NCBI GenBank assembly: GCA_002943765.1
Contig: PQWQ01000001.1
Coordinates: forward strand, 62,001-126,000
Source: Psoroptes ovis
Lineage: Eukaryota > Arthropoda > Arachnida > Sarcoptiformes > Psoroptidae
Direction: 5' to 3'
DNA length: 64,000 nt
This document shows positions 22,592-35,009 of the stretch, in pieces; positions within the stretch are counted from its first letter, which is position 1, and each line of letters starts with the position of its first letter. Both the position numbers and the translations under genes were made by a program. The notes below the pieces were generated by a model. The model saw only the letters and a list, made by a program, of their open reading frames with translations, did no database searches and had not been told where the DNA came from.

Positions 22592-25500
22592 TTAATTCGA
22601 ATTTTTGTTTTTCAAGTCTGTCATAGAGATTTGTTTCGTAATAGTATGAGTATGATTATTAGCATTATCAAATGATTTGATTGTGATTGTAAATTTTTTC
22701 TCCTCTGAATCAATTGTCGGTTTTTGATCGAGTTTTGGCTGCTGTTGCGGTTGCTCTTGTTGTTTTTGTTGTTCAACCAATTTATCTTTCCATTCTTTCC
22801 ATGCTAATATTTTTTCATCATTAGTTAATTGTTCTTCAATTAAATTTTCCAACAAAAAATCATGATCATAATATGTAATGAATTGTTGATCATAATTTGT
22901 CAATAATTTTCTCAATAATTCATCATCTGGCAGTGATGGGATTTCGATTTTTTCTGGCTTCTCAATGAATGTATACAGTTCTTCTAATTCCATTTGTGTA
23001 AAATATCGACGGATTTGATTTAAATCAACGACACGCCCGGCAATCGATTGTTTAGTTATTTGTCGTTGATAAATACGATATTCCATTGTTCCATAACCAG
23101 CTAAACGATAAATGTAAACAGATTTTGTTTGACCAAAACGAAAAACACGAAACAATGCTTGCATATCATTCGATGGATTCCATGAACAATCAAATATAAT
23201 GCAACGATTTGCACCGACAAGATTAATGCCTAAACCACCGGCACGTGTCGATATCAACATTAATCGTGCTCGTTTATTGTTTGAATCATTAATTTTTTTC
23301 ATACCAAAATCTCGTTGTTCAATTTTAACACTGCCATCGATGCGAAAATAATCCAAATTTTTTTGCCATTTTCGTTCTTTTAATTTAGCTTCAAAAAGAT
23401 CTAATGTGTCTAAGATTTGAGAGAATATCAGTAATTTATCACCAATTTCTTCACAATAATCAATAATGGCAAATGCTATTTGAAATTTACAACTTGATTC
23501 TATTTTCAACAAATTTTTCACATCATTTTTATCCATAAATTTTGGATAATTTTTCAAATTTATTGTTGACAACATTTTTCTAGACACATTTGTCTGCTTT
23601 GTAGTTTCAACGCCATTGTTTTCATGATTATCTTCATCAATTCTTTTACACAAAAATAGAAATGGATGATCATTTATTTTGGCAAAATTCCAAAAGTCAC
23701 CCAATAAATTTCTCTCTTCTGGTCGCAATGTATGGATATAATTTTTATATAATTTTGATTGTAAAGAAGATAAACGTAGATAAAGCACGTATTCATATTT
23801 TCTTGGTAAATATGGTACCAATACTTTATAATCACAACGATGTATAGAATTGGATAGCATTTTATTCAAAACATATGCACGTTTTTTCATCAATGCTACA
23901 TCAGCGGCTGTTGAATCAACATGTTGACCATTTTTTATTGGATTTTCAAAACGATTACGAAATTCTTCCAATGAACCAAGCAATGATGGCTTTATAAAAT
24001 TAATCATAACATAATATTCGGTCAAATTATTTTGCATCGGTGTACCAGTCAATATTATACGACGCAGTGTTTGTATACGTGATGCACATTGATTTATTTG
24101 ACTTTGATCAGATTTCAATAAATGTCCTTCATCAAATATGACTAAATCGGCACCTGGTTGAAGTAAATATTTTGCTACAAGCTTTGAATGTTTCGCCAAT
24201 TCTTTACTATTGCATTGAGCCATAATGCGAAACATGCTTAGAGTCATTATCAGAATGCCACCATTATTGTACCAGGTTTCTAACAATTTCATTCGATTCG
24301 ATACGGCTTTTGCCATGGAAAAATCATATAATTTCAATGGTTTATATTCTAAATATTCTTCTTTCCATTTTGAAAATTCTTCTAACCAACTTTTTTGTAC
24401 ATTAAATGGTATTATAATTAATACTTTTCGAATTTTTTCACTGATAATTTCATTGTTCATGATTGCCTGTAAAAATGCAACCACTTGCAAAGTTTTGCCC
24501 AGACCCATTGAATGAGCCAATATACAACCTGATTGATATTTACGATCATCTGATGATAATAATCTATCAAATGATTCAATAGTACTATTGTACATAAACA
24601 ATATACCATTGCGTTGATGTGATTTTAAAATTTTTGCAATTCCTTGATCAATTTCTAATAATATTTTACAATCTTTAGGATCATATTCTAATATAACACG
24701 CGTTTCATGATTAGCAATTGTTTTGGAAATTTTTTCAAACATTTCGGCTTTTTCCATCAAACGTTTTGCACGTTCATCTTCAAGCTGTATTGCTAATCGT
24801 GTACTTTTGTTCAAATCTTCATATGAACATATTTCACGTATACGTTTCCGGGTAATGCTTTCAATATTACCAATATTAGTATTTGGCGTTTCAATAATTG
24901 GTATATTGGATGATGATGATGATGATGATGGTAAATTCTTTTGAATTTCTATTAAATTCTTTCCATTAATAATGATTTCAGTCATACCAGTTTTGATCGA
25001 TGATTTATGTTTTTGCTCTTCATTATCTATTTTTGGCATTGCATTATTATTATTATTATTATCATCAATATTTTTGTCATCATTTAAATTCTTATCAATA
25101 AAATTGCTTTGGCTATTATTATTATTATGATTAGTTTTCATTGAATCGATGTTATCATATTGTTTATGATAAATATTCATTGAAATTTGTCCTATACATT
25201 TATCATTTCTTTGCCGTTTTTGACATTGATCATAATCAGTATTATTATTATTATCGGCATTCATATTATCAAAATTTCTTTTATCAGAATTAATTGAATT
25301 TATGGTGAATGAAATAGATTTATGACCATTGTCATCATTGTCAATATTATTTTTATTATTATTATCATCATCATCATCATCATTATTATTCGATGATTCG
25401 TCTTCAGTTAACCATTCATTTGCATCGTAATAAATGTCTGAATTCTATTTTCAATTTAATAGAAAAAGAAAAAATCAACAGTAATGGAAATATTTCAAAT

Positions 25501-25829
25501 ATTTATTATCATATATGAAATGAACTTACATTATCAGATTCACTACTGCAAATACTATCAATATCTTCGGTTATTTGCAATTGAATGAATTGATTTGATA
25601 TATTTTCACATTGCATTTTACAATTATCATTATCATCATCATCATCATCATGATCATCATCGCCATCACTACTATTGTCATCATCTGAAGTCAATTCAGC
25701 ATATTGTATCCATTGACGATTATTTTTAGAAAAATCAATCCAAGTTTTTTCAATTTCTCTCTCATAATCAGATGGAAAATCATCATCGAACAAACGATAT
25801 TTTTTGAAATTTTCAAATTTTTCATTCAT
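22592..25829 (-). CDS. XNP: ATRX/XNP-type SNF2 chromatin-remodelling ATPase
   Basis: Nuclear ATP-dependent chromatin remodeller of the ATRX branch. Two exons: 25829-25530 (100 codons) and 25444-22592 (951 codons with stop); donor GTAAGT, phase 0, 1050 aa. SNF2 motifs: AHSMGLGKTLQVV near residue 410, the DEGH box near 537 (ATRX/ARIP4 type instead of DEAH), LTGTPMQNN, STRAGGLGINL and QALFRVFRFGQTKSVYIY near 865. The block FRNRFENPIKNGQHVDST and the C-terminal block FTQMELEELYTFIEKPEK match ATRX rather than RAD54L2. The N-terminal 300 residues are acidic and Asn/Asp-rich, and I see no Cys-rich ADD (histone-reading) module; fly XNP also lacks one. A Gln-rich patch lies near the C-terminus. The start was chosen as the first ATG of an acidic exon; further upstream exons are possible but not needed. 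Confidence 0.93.
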
Positions 25830-26184
25830 TTTTAAATTATTAAATTCAAATTTGTTTTGAAAATTTAATTTAAAATTAAATCAAATTTTAAAATTTTTTT
25901 TTGTTTATTTCCACATTTTCAACATTTTCCAAGTAAATTTTCTTTGATTTTCCCCGAAAATATTTCCCCGAAAATTTCTCTCCAAAAATATTTCCTTTCA
26001 AATTTCTTAGAAACAAAAACCAAATACCAAAAAAAAAATCCCAAGAAAATTGGATCCGGAATTTGAAATATTTTCTTTTTATTTTTAAATGTTATTCGTC
26101 TTATTATTATTCTCAAGGAAAAATAATCGGAGAAAAAAATTCCAATTATCAGATAAAGAATGACATTTATATTTATATCAAATA

Positions 26185-26264
26185 TTAGATTGTCCGATAA
26201 GTTTTTGCCGATTTTCTAATGATTTTCTACGATATAACCGGCAAGAACTTTGCGGACAACCCAA
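26185..26264 (-). mobile_element. Palindromic MITE, TATATC-core type, reversed
   Basis: TTAGATTGTCCGATAAGTTT to GAACTTTGCGGACAACCCAA; the last element before a 19.9-kb element-free stretch. Confidence 0.87.
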
Positions 26265-26694
26265 TACAATATTATCAGCAAAAATAACAATCGATGAACC
26301 AAATATGAGACCGAAACAAAATGAATCAAATGAAAGAATTACAAAAGAAAAAAATCCTAAAAATCAAAATTCTTTCAAATATTTGAAAGGGTGTGTACCG
26401 TGAATCGAAATCATTGAAAACAAAATGAAATGAAATAAAATAACAATTGTTGTTGTCCACCACACTATACCACACCACTATTTATCATTTACCACTCAAT
26501 CAATCATTTGAAATAATAATAATAATAATCATGGCAAATGTACAAATGTACAAATGTTTATTTGTTTGTATTTATTGTATTATAATACAATTGTATTTTA
26601 AAATGTTGCCCGAATACAATTACTAACACAATCGGTGCTTGTGTATGTGTATGGGTATGTGTATGAAATGATTTTGAAAATTTTTACAAGTCAA

Positions 26695-26696
<2 letters not shown>

Positions 26697-26726
<30 letters not shown>
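26697..26726 (+). repeat. Poly-T tract, 30 nt
   Basis: Longest homopolymer in the window; in the intergenic region upstream of XNP. Confidence 0.95.
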
Positions 26727-26727
<1 letters not shown>

Positions 26728-28791
26728 ATTAATATTCATGTATGTTCATTCATTTCATTTTTGCCCCATTTTATATTAATTATAATTCAAATTATATAAA
26801 TTATATTACATTTGATTCATTTATCAACATTCATTTTCATTCAAATTTGAATTTGGCATTTAAATTGTATTCAAATTCTGTATTTGTATTTCTCTGAATT
26901 CAAATTTAGATAATTTTCTCCTTTTTTTTGATTTTCATAATTTTATATTTTCCATATCTCATATATGATACTGAAAATTATCATTTAAAATCAGTGTTGA
27001 TTTGAATTTTTCGACATTGTTTTCAATAGAATCCATCCAATTATCAGTAATCATTAATGATCATTGATTTTGATTGCATTAATTTTCTTAAAATTTCGAT
27101 ATGAAAATCAAAAATCACATACACACACAAAAAAACTTGTCATATGTCAACTTGATATCGAAAAGCATGCAATTACACTCGAGTTCAATAAATAATAAAT
27201 TGATCTTTATTTTTATTTGCGTATATAAATCTAAATATTAGATTTATATGCACATGTTAACGCTAGATATCTTAAATACCTACGAAACACTGAAAAAAAT
27301 TTCCACCATTTCTTCTTGATCATTTTCTTATTGTTGTATTCGGTTCATTTTTTTTCAAATTCTTTCAAATTAACATTACAACATTTACTTATAAAATATG
27401 TATGACCATAATAATAATAATAATGGTCATTATTATTATTATAAATTCATTCATTTCATCCCTTAAAAAATCGGAAAATAAAATAAAATAAAATTTTGTT
27501 TTTGTCAAGTTTTAAAAATCTCCTGTAACATTATTTAACATTGACTAATAGCTTCAATGAATGAATGAATGAATGAATGGCTGAATTGAAGATTGAAAAT
27601 TTCAAAAGCAATAATAACAACAGCAGTAATAATTGACAATAATCGCGGTCATTTTAGCTGTTGTTGTCAGTGGTGGTGGTGGTGGTGGTGCTGACATTGT
27701 ATTTATTGCTATTTTCATCCATATACAGCTCATAATAATAATGATAATAATAATAAAATGTCAACATTATTTGTCCAAAACCAACAGCGACATCAACTTC
27801 AACAATATTGTCATCATTATTAATTTGAATTCAATTTCAATATTCTTTATAAAGGCTATAGTCTGTAAAAATTTATCTCTTTTTACATTGATTCAATATT
27901 TGTTTGTTTGTTTATTTATTTGTTTAATAATAATACTTTTAATCCTTTGCTTTGCTTCATGTTTTTGGTTCAATTTTTGGTTCAAATCGTATTTATTGTA
28001 TTTGAATGGCAGCAAACCAACAAGAGCAAACAGAACCAAATAAATAAATGAATAAATATTGAGGATTCAATATACCTCCTCCAAATTTGAATGTTGTTTT
28101 CACTGCACAAATTCATATAATGAATAAATGGATTCGTAATTCGTTTGGAAGGTTCTTGTTGGAAATATTGAAGATATAGAAATGATTATGCGCCCAAATC
28201 AACATTGAAACATCATTATTTCTGAATTTCGGGAAAAATTTGGTTCAAATGTAAACATTTCTTCGACATATATATAGACTGAATAGTGGTAACCACGACT
28301 GTAAGAATTTCAAAATAATAATTCTTGGTTTCTGGAACCAAATATTTATTCAACTCAATTTTCCACCACTTTCAAATCACTAGTCTATATATCACTGGAA
28401 AATATCATTCGATGACCTAAATAAATAATAATTCATTCATGCAAAAAAAAAAATGCCATAAAATACGGGAAAATAATACTGAAAAGTATTGTGATGGTAC
28501 TTTGCACTTGTACATTGATGTGATGGTTATAATTATGGTGGTGGTGGTAGTTGAATATTTCTTGTACTTTTAAATTCAATGAAATGAATGAATTTACCTT
28601 TTTACGCAATCTTATTTATTTATTTATTTATTTATTCATCTATCAATTTTACTCCTGATTAATTAAACTCTATATTTTGCCGAATGATATTGATTCATGT
28701 ATTATACGAATTATACAAATAATAATAATAATAATAAAAGCAATATTAAAAGCATTAATATCAAGGTAAATTTCTGAATGAAATTCAAATA

Positions 28792-28813
28792 TTTTTTTTT
28801 TTTTTTTTTTTTT
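28792..28813 (+). repeat. Poly-T tract, 22 nt
   Basis: Uninterrupted T run about 280 bp upstream of the four-transmembrane gene. Confidence 0.9.
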
Positions 28814-29087
28814 GATCGTTAAAATTACATTAACTTAAATATGTTTATTTTCTTTATTTCGATTTACTTTAGTGAAAAATTCATATATATATATCGATCA
28901 ATTTAGCTATTATCTTATTAATATTTAATATTATTTGAATAATAAATAATAACGAATCATGATCGAATATCGATATCGAATATAGATAGATATTGTGTTC
29001 ATTGATTTTCATTTTAATCTAAATAATGAGATTATTTTCAAAATGAATAAATGAATAAATAAATGGTCAAGTTATTATCATCAATAA

Positions 29088-32000
29088 ATGTTACATGACA
29101 TGATGACTTTATCAATGGAAACAACGACAACAACAACAACAGCAGCATCAGCAGCACCATCATCAGCAATTTTAATACAAAATTCAAATAAAAATGATGA
29201 TGATGATGGTCAAAATAAGAAAACAAAATTGTCATCATCATCATTATCAATGTCAACATTAAAAATGACAAAATTAACACCATCACCATCATTGTGGAGT
29301 TATTTAATCAATATATTTAACATTTATCATTATGTATTATTATGTTTATTATTCGGTTTGTTTAGTTTGATTATTGGTGGGGCACTTTTTTTACTCGATA
29401 TATTATTCCGTATGAATACAACGTCCATTCATCTTATTGAATCAGTACCATTATATATGCCATCATTGATTGTAAGTTCATTCTCTTTGAATTGAATTGA
29501 ATTGAATTGAATTGAATAACAGTAATGAATGAATTGAATCAAGGAATGAATTGAATCAATGAATTGAATGATAATGATAATAAATAATGATTATATTTAT
29601 TTATTTTATTTTCCAATAGTCATTCTTTAATGGATTATCATTGCTATTATTCATGAATAAAACGACAAGAAGATTATATTTGGTATGTATTTGATTTTGG
29701 TTTGTTAACCATTTAAATTATTATCGAAATGGGAAAAATTCTTCTAGATTTGATTGATTGATAGTAATTCTTTGAATTAATATATATATTTTTTTTCCAT
29801 TTCATTCATATACCAATAATATAATATAATAAGCTCAAATCTGTTTGTGGTCTATATTTATTGATTACATTGTTAATGATAATCATTGCAATCACTACAT
29901 CGATTATACATTTACCAAGATTACAAACACATAAAGAATGTGCATATAATGTACGAATACGTGCCTGTACTTGTATTTATTCACCACAACAACAACAACA
30001 ACAATCAAATCGACAATCAATAATGAATAATATTAATGATCTAATTAATACTAATAGCAATAATAATAATAATAATGATATCGAAAATGATGAAATTCCA
30101 TTATTTGATAAATTTAAAGGTGAAATATATATTTGAATCGATCCGAATAATCTTTGATTAATTAATTCGTTTTTATTTTTGATTCAGCCACAAAACAATT
30201 CACCATGGAAGATATAATGAATTGTGAATTAGTACATGGAATTTTATATGATTCATTAAAAGTTGTATTTGCCTTGTCATTATTAGCAATATTTGTATCA
30301 ATAATTTCAATGTTAATATTGTATAAATTATCGCTGCATGAAAAACGTAAATTATATTTAAAAAATCAATTAATAATGGCACGTGATCATCATCATTATT
30401 ATTATCGATCAAAATTACGATCAATTAATGATGATGATCATAATCAAAAATTGAATAATTGTCAATCATTACCATCGACGATGACATCTACAGCATTTTC
30501 CACTGATTTTGATGATCGATTTAATAATAAATTAGGAAAAAATTTCAAATGTTTATCAGCAAAATTTTCATCTCAAGATTTATTGATTGATAATAATAAT
30601 AATAATAATAACAATAACTATAGCTCCAATCATAATGATTCATTAAAAACAACGATCAATAATGAAACAGCGGATGATCCACATTCGCTGCTATTTTCGC
30701 CAACAAAAAAATTAGATAGACAATATAAAATTTGGTCATCATCTCAATCTGCTACGAAATTCAATAGTCCAGACAGTGAACATGTAGATAAATATCGAAA
30801 TAGAACCGATAGTGATAATTATGATGGCAATGATCGACAGCGATCAAATTTACGACGATATATGAGCGTCATTTTGGATACACCATCAAATGTACATTCT
30901 TATGTATGGCGTAAATTGAATTCATTGAAAAATATTCATCGACCCACGAATGATGACGCCAATGATTCCGTTAAGAAATTTTCTGACCATAATCATCAAT
31001 ATTTTCCACCACCTCATATGGCAATACCGAGATTTTCTGTGACAAATATTAAAAATGATGATTTCAAATTGAAAAATTCTACAATGATGCTAAAAACATC
31101 ATCATCATCATCATCATCACCTTCATCAACTTTAACAAATGAATCATCCTCTGAACATCTGACATCCAATTCAAGTTATTGTAGTAAAAGTCAAACAATA
31201 CGCTATCAATTATCAGCGAACGATAATATGGAAATATTGATACCATCCGATGAACAACATCCGATTCATTATGATCCGAATCAAGACTTGTGTTCATTAG
31301 ATTCGAATAATGCGAATAATATTCTAGATCAAGTTGAACAATCACGTACAGATTTTACATCCAAATACATTTGTCACCATATGTCATCGTTGGATAATTC
31401 TACGTCGAAAAATGATTCAAATAGTGATGATAATCGTAGCAATCACTGTTCATATAAATACACATTAGACCCATTAGTCGTTAATAGATTTGAATGTATT
31501 GATGAAGATGAAGAATTGTGTAAAGAATTCAATTTGCAACCAATAATTTCAAGATTAGCATTGACAACAACAGCGGCCGAACCATTTTATTTCAATCCAT
31601 TTGAAACCGATGAAACCAAAACAACCAAAGAACAATCAAAATTATATCCGTCCGAAAATATTTTATCAAAATCACTAATACACGAACAACCGCAACAACA
31701 ACAACAACAACAACAACCAAATCTGATGGATGTTTTTACATTCATTTCAAGTGGTGGTAATAATAAAGAATGTAATAATAATAATAATAATAATAATCAA
31801 ATATACACAACATTTGAAGAAGCATTCAAAAATTATTATGATTCACAAAATCGTATCAGTAACAATGATATGAATAATAATTATCGTAATAATTTTTATA
31901 CACTTCCAAATAAAACAATGAACAATCAATATCATGATGATCATGATTATCATCATCATCATTCACATCAATTCGAAGATAATCGTGATCGTAATCATCA

Positions 32001-33180
32001 ATATCGACATCATCAACGACGAATGCAATTTGTGCAGCAACAGCAGCAGCAGCCACGAGAACAAACAAACAAATATCGAAAAAATACTTCAATATTATCA
32101 CAAAATCATCAGAAACAAAATACCATTGAATTGAATAGCAAAAAAATTGCTGAATCGGTTATTAGTATGAACAATGGTAACAAAATCAATCAAGATTTAA
32201 ACAATCGAACGGCATTCGTTGATGAAATACCATCTCATGTGACAATTATTGAGCCACCAAAGGATTATCAAAATTTTTTCCCGATCAACAATCAAATTAC
32301 TGATCATAATACTATTATTAAGCCAGGAAATATTGCAGCATCGACAATAGAATTTTCAAATAAATCATATCCTAATTATAATCAACAGTCAATTTCATTG
32401 AACAAAAATAATATGAATGATGAAGCTAACGACGATAATGATGATGATGATGATGAAGAAGTCGATGATGAAGATGATTACGATGATGATGATGATGATG
32501 AAGATGATGAAATCGATGATGGTGCTGGTGATACATCAACATCACAAGATCTGGCAGATTTCGAGCTAGAATTAGATGAAGAACCTATCAAATTTGTTAG
32601 TGAAGATGATTTCAAATTATTTATATCGAATCCAAATTTGATAAAATTCGAAGACATTTTCAAACATGTTAATTTTGAAACGATCAATTTGAATGCAGCA
32701 CAAATAATTAATAATCAAAAACCAGATCAAAATGATCATAGTAATCATCGAAATGATAAAAATACAATATTAGCCAAATTATCAGCGAATAATCAACATA
32801 GTGCCAATAAACAAAATCAAAAAACAATCGAACAACAATCAATGGATATGATTGGAATTAATATCGAATTAACAAAACGTTTTGAAGAAAAAATAGCGAA
32901 AAATCAAGATACATTTAATAATGGTTTCAATGTAAGACGTGTTGATGATGATGATGATAATAATGATAAAAACGACGATGGCAATCATAATGCTCTGGAA
33001 TCATCATCAACAACATCGACTACATCATCGACAACAACAACAACAGGTACCGAATCATCATTATCATTATCATCAATGAATCGTGAAAATTCACGTTATG
33101 CAATCAGTACGGATGAAGAAAATTCAATTACAACTGAATTTATTAAACCACCAACGCCTTTTACAAATTATATTATTTAA
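29088..33180 (+). CDS. Predicted four-transmembrane protein with long disordered cytoplasmic tail
   Basis: Not recognised with certainty. Exons 29088-29471, 29620-29682, 29834-30119, 30188-33180 join in frame to 1241 aa. A Thr/Ala/Asp-rich N-terminus is followed by hydrophobic segments around VLLCLLFGLFSLIIGGALF, SFFNGLSLLLF, LLITLLMIIIAITTSII and VVFALSLLAIFVSIISMLI. Between the third and fourth lies a loop with several Cys (KECAYNVRIRACTC and IMNCELVHG), so a tetraspan layout with a Cys-containing extracellular loop is likely. The rest, over 900 residues, is a low-complexity tail with Asn, His and Gln runs and an Asp/Glu tract encoded near 32430-32525; it ends PPTPFTNYII. The layout recalls CD20-like/ENTREP (FAM189) proteins, but that is only a hypothesis. 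The acceptor at 29833 is weak; frame and hydrophobicity support it. Confidence 0.75.
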
Positions 33181-33225
33181 AATTTTCATTTTAGATTTTA
33201 AAATAGAAAATGAATTGTGTTTTTT

Positions 33226-33231
33226 TTTATT
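33226..33231 (-). terminator. Poly(A) signal candidate, DRG2
   Basis: AATAAA on the minus strand about 40 nt past the DRG2 stop. It interleaves with the plus-strand signal of the facing gene, so the two 3' UTRs probably overlap. Confidence 0.45.
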
Positions 33232-33239
33232 ATTTGAAA

Positions 33240-33245
33240 AATAAA
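33240..33245 (+). terminator. Poly(A) signal candidate, four-transmembrane gene
   Basis: AATAAA 60 nt after the stop at 33180 and only about 27 nt from the stop of the convergent DRG2 gene. Confidence 0.5.
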
Positions 33246-33271
33246 CAATTGTTTTTTGCAATTGAAAATAA

Positions 33272-34634
33272 TCATTTTTTAACAACTTGAACAACATCTT
33301 CATGATGTACGACCTATTGGTTATAAAAAAATTAAAATTTGATGAAAATTTCTCATATGAATATCGCTTACATGATTCAAGCCAACACGTTGTGGACTAT
33401 ATTTTGTGCTTGTACCCTTTAATAGAAAGAATATTTTTTAAAAATTTCTGGTCAATTGAATGCAAATGATCAAACCAAACATACCCAAACCAATGCATAT
33501 TTAAATTGTGATGCTAATGTACGATGTATTGTATGGCAAACTTGTTCAATTGTTGAACCTTTACGCATGATTAATCCATCTTCAAAATCAGGTGGTTCTG
33601 TGGTTGTTTTATGATTTATCAGAATGAAAATTAATCATCAAAATTGAAAATAATCAAGAACAATATGAAAAAGTACTTACGGCCACGTTTTTTAGTATAA
33701 ACTTGTATTAATGATAAATAATTCCAAATAGTTTCCAACATGTAATCAATATTCAATTTCATATTCATACTAACAACAACTGAATGCGGTTGCCGAGCTA
33801 ATTTATCCACTTCTTCCATTGATATTTGATCAATTTTATTGTAAACATAAAGACATGGTAAATATACACGATTTTTACAAATCACATCAATAAAATCATC
33901 TGGTGAACAATCTTCACGAAATAGTACTTCAGCATTGAATATTCTATATTCGTGCAGTATCATATAAATTAATTTTTCATCAACTTTTGTCAAATTACAC
34001 ATGGCATTGAATGATAATCCACCGGTCTTTTTTTCTTTAAAATAAATGTTAGGCTTCTTTTTATTCAACCGTATTCCGACTGATTCTAATTCATTTTCCA
34101 GTAATCTCCGTTGTGATTCACTTTTAGTTGCATCTAACATTATGATAATCAAATCAGCTGTCCTTGCCACAGCGATAACTTGACGTCCACGACCTTTACC
34201 TTGTGCAGCACCTTCTATGATACCAGGCAGATCTAATAGCTGTATATTTGCACCTTTATATTCGATGACACCAGGGATACATGTCAAAGTTGTGAATTCA
34301 TAATTTGCTGATTCTGAATGTGTATTGGTGACAGTATTCAACATGGTTGATTTGCCAACCGATGGAAAACCGATTAACGCAATGCGAGCATCACCACTTT
34401 TCAATACTTCAAAACCTTCACCTTTTTCTTTCGATTTACTTGGTTCCAATAATTGTGCACGATATTTAGCTAATTTGGCTTTCAATAAACCTAAATGATA
34501 CTCGGTTGCTATAAAATAATGGAAAATAGATCAGTAAATTTTCAATGAAATCAATTTCTTTGCATTTTACCTTTGTTCTTTTGTGTACGCGAAATTTCAT
34601 GTTCGATTTCGGCAATTTTATCCAAAATACCCAT
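33272..34634 (-). CDS. DRG2: Developmentally regulated GTP-binding protein 2
   Basis: OBG/DRG-family GTPase acting in the cytoplasm with ribosome-linked partners (a DFRP2/RWDD1-type partner in other animals). Exons on the minus strand: 34634-34571, 34508-33681, 33597-33485, 33416-33372, 33313-33272; all GT-AG and in phase, 363 aa against 364 in human. It starts MGILDKIAEIEHEISRTQ. Visible motifs: P-loop GFPSVGKST, switch LPGIIEGAAQGKGRGRQVI, NKID in YVYNKIDQISMEEVD, then a C-terminal TGS domain from PPDFEDGLIMRKGSTIEQV to HHEDVVQVVKK. The block TEYHLGLLKAKLAKYRAQLL and FREDCSPDDFIDVI identify DRG2 rather than DRG1. The last two exons are tiny (45 and 42 nt). Nothing is missing. Confidence 0.97.
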
Positions 34635-35009
34635 TTTTTCTTTTATTTAAGGCCAATTATTACTTAGATTCTTGAATCATTTAATTAAATAAAATGTAAT
34701 CCAATTGCAATATCAAAAATAATCAAAACAAAATTTCGTAAATGTGGAATCGTTGTTTTGCTGTCGTTGTCGACGCATGTAAAGATTAATTCATAAATGA
34801 AATGACGAAATTTTTTTTTACTCGAATTTGTTTATGTTTTGTGTTTGTTTTTATTTTTAATTTAATTTTGATTACATTTAAATTAATCAAAATTCTGATT
34901 ATATTCAGTTGATTTGGATCAAATTTTGTAGTTTATTATCATCATAATTATAAATTAATCAAAAATTCATCATTGACATCTTTTGAATTGATTGACGAAA
35001 TCAACAATA
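34635..35009. promoter_or_regulatory. Putative bidirectional promoter, DRG2 / SRRM gene
   Basis: Only 375 bp separate the divergent start codons of DRG2 (34634, minus) and the SRRM-type gene (35010, plus). No other gene is present, so both promoters must lie here or in 5' UTR introns. I see no clear TATA box. Confidence 0.5.

Larger units (their letters stand above)
25830..29087. other. Intergenic region between divergent XNP and four-transmembrane gene
   Basis: Contains one palindromic element at 26185, two poly-T tracts, GT-rich repeats near 26640 and ATGA repeats near 27553. A short frame at 27633-28043 is built of GTG and ATA repeats and is not believable as a gene. Promoters of both genes must lie here. 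Confidence 0.65.

Noticed and set aside
27633..28043. 136-codon frame with Gly and Ile runs
   Set aside because: Translation of GGT and ATA microsatellites followed by ordinary AT-rich DNA; no homology.
34992..35009. Upstream TTG start for the SRRM gene
   Set aside because: ATG at 35010 begins the near-universal MYNGIGL N-terminus of the family.
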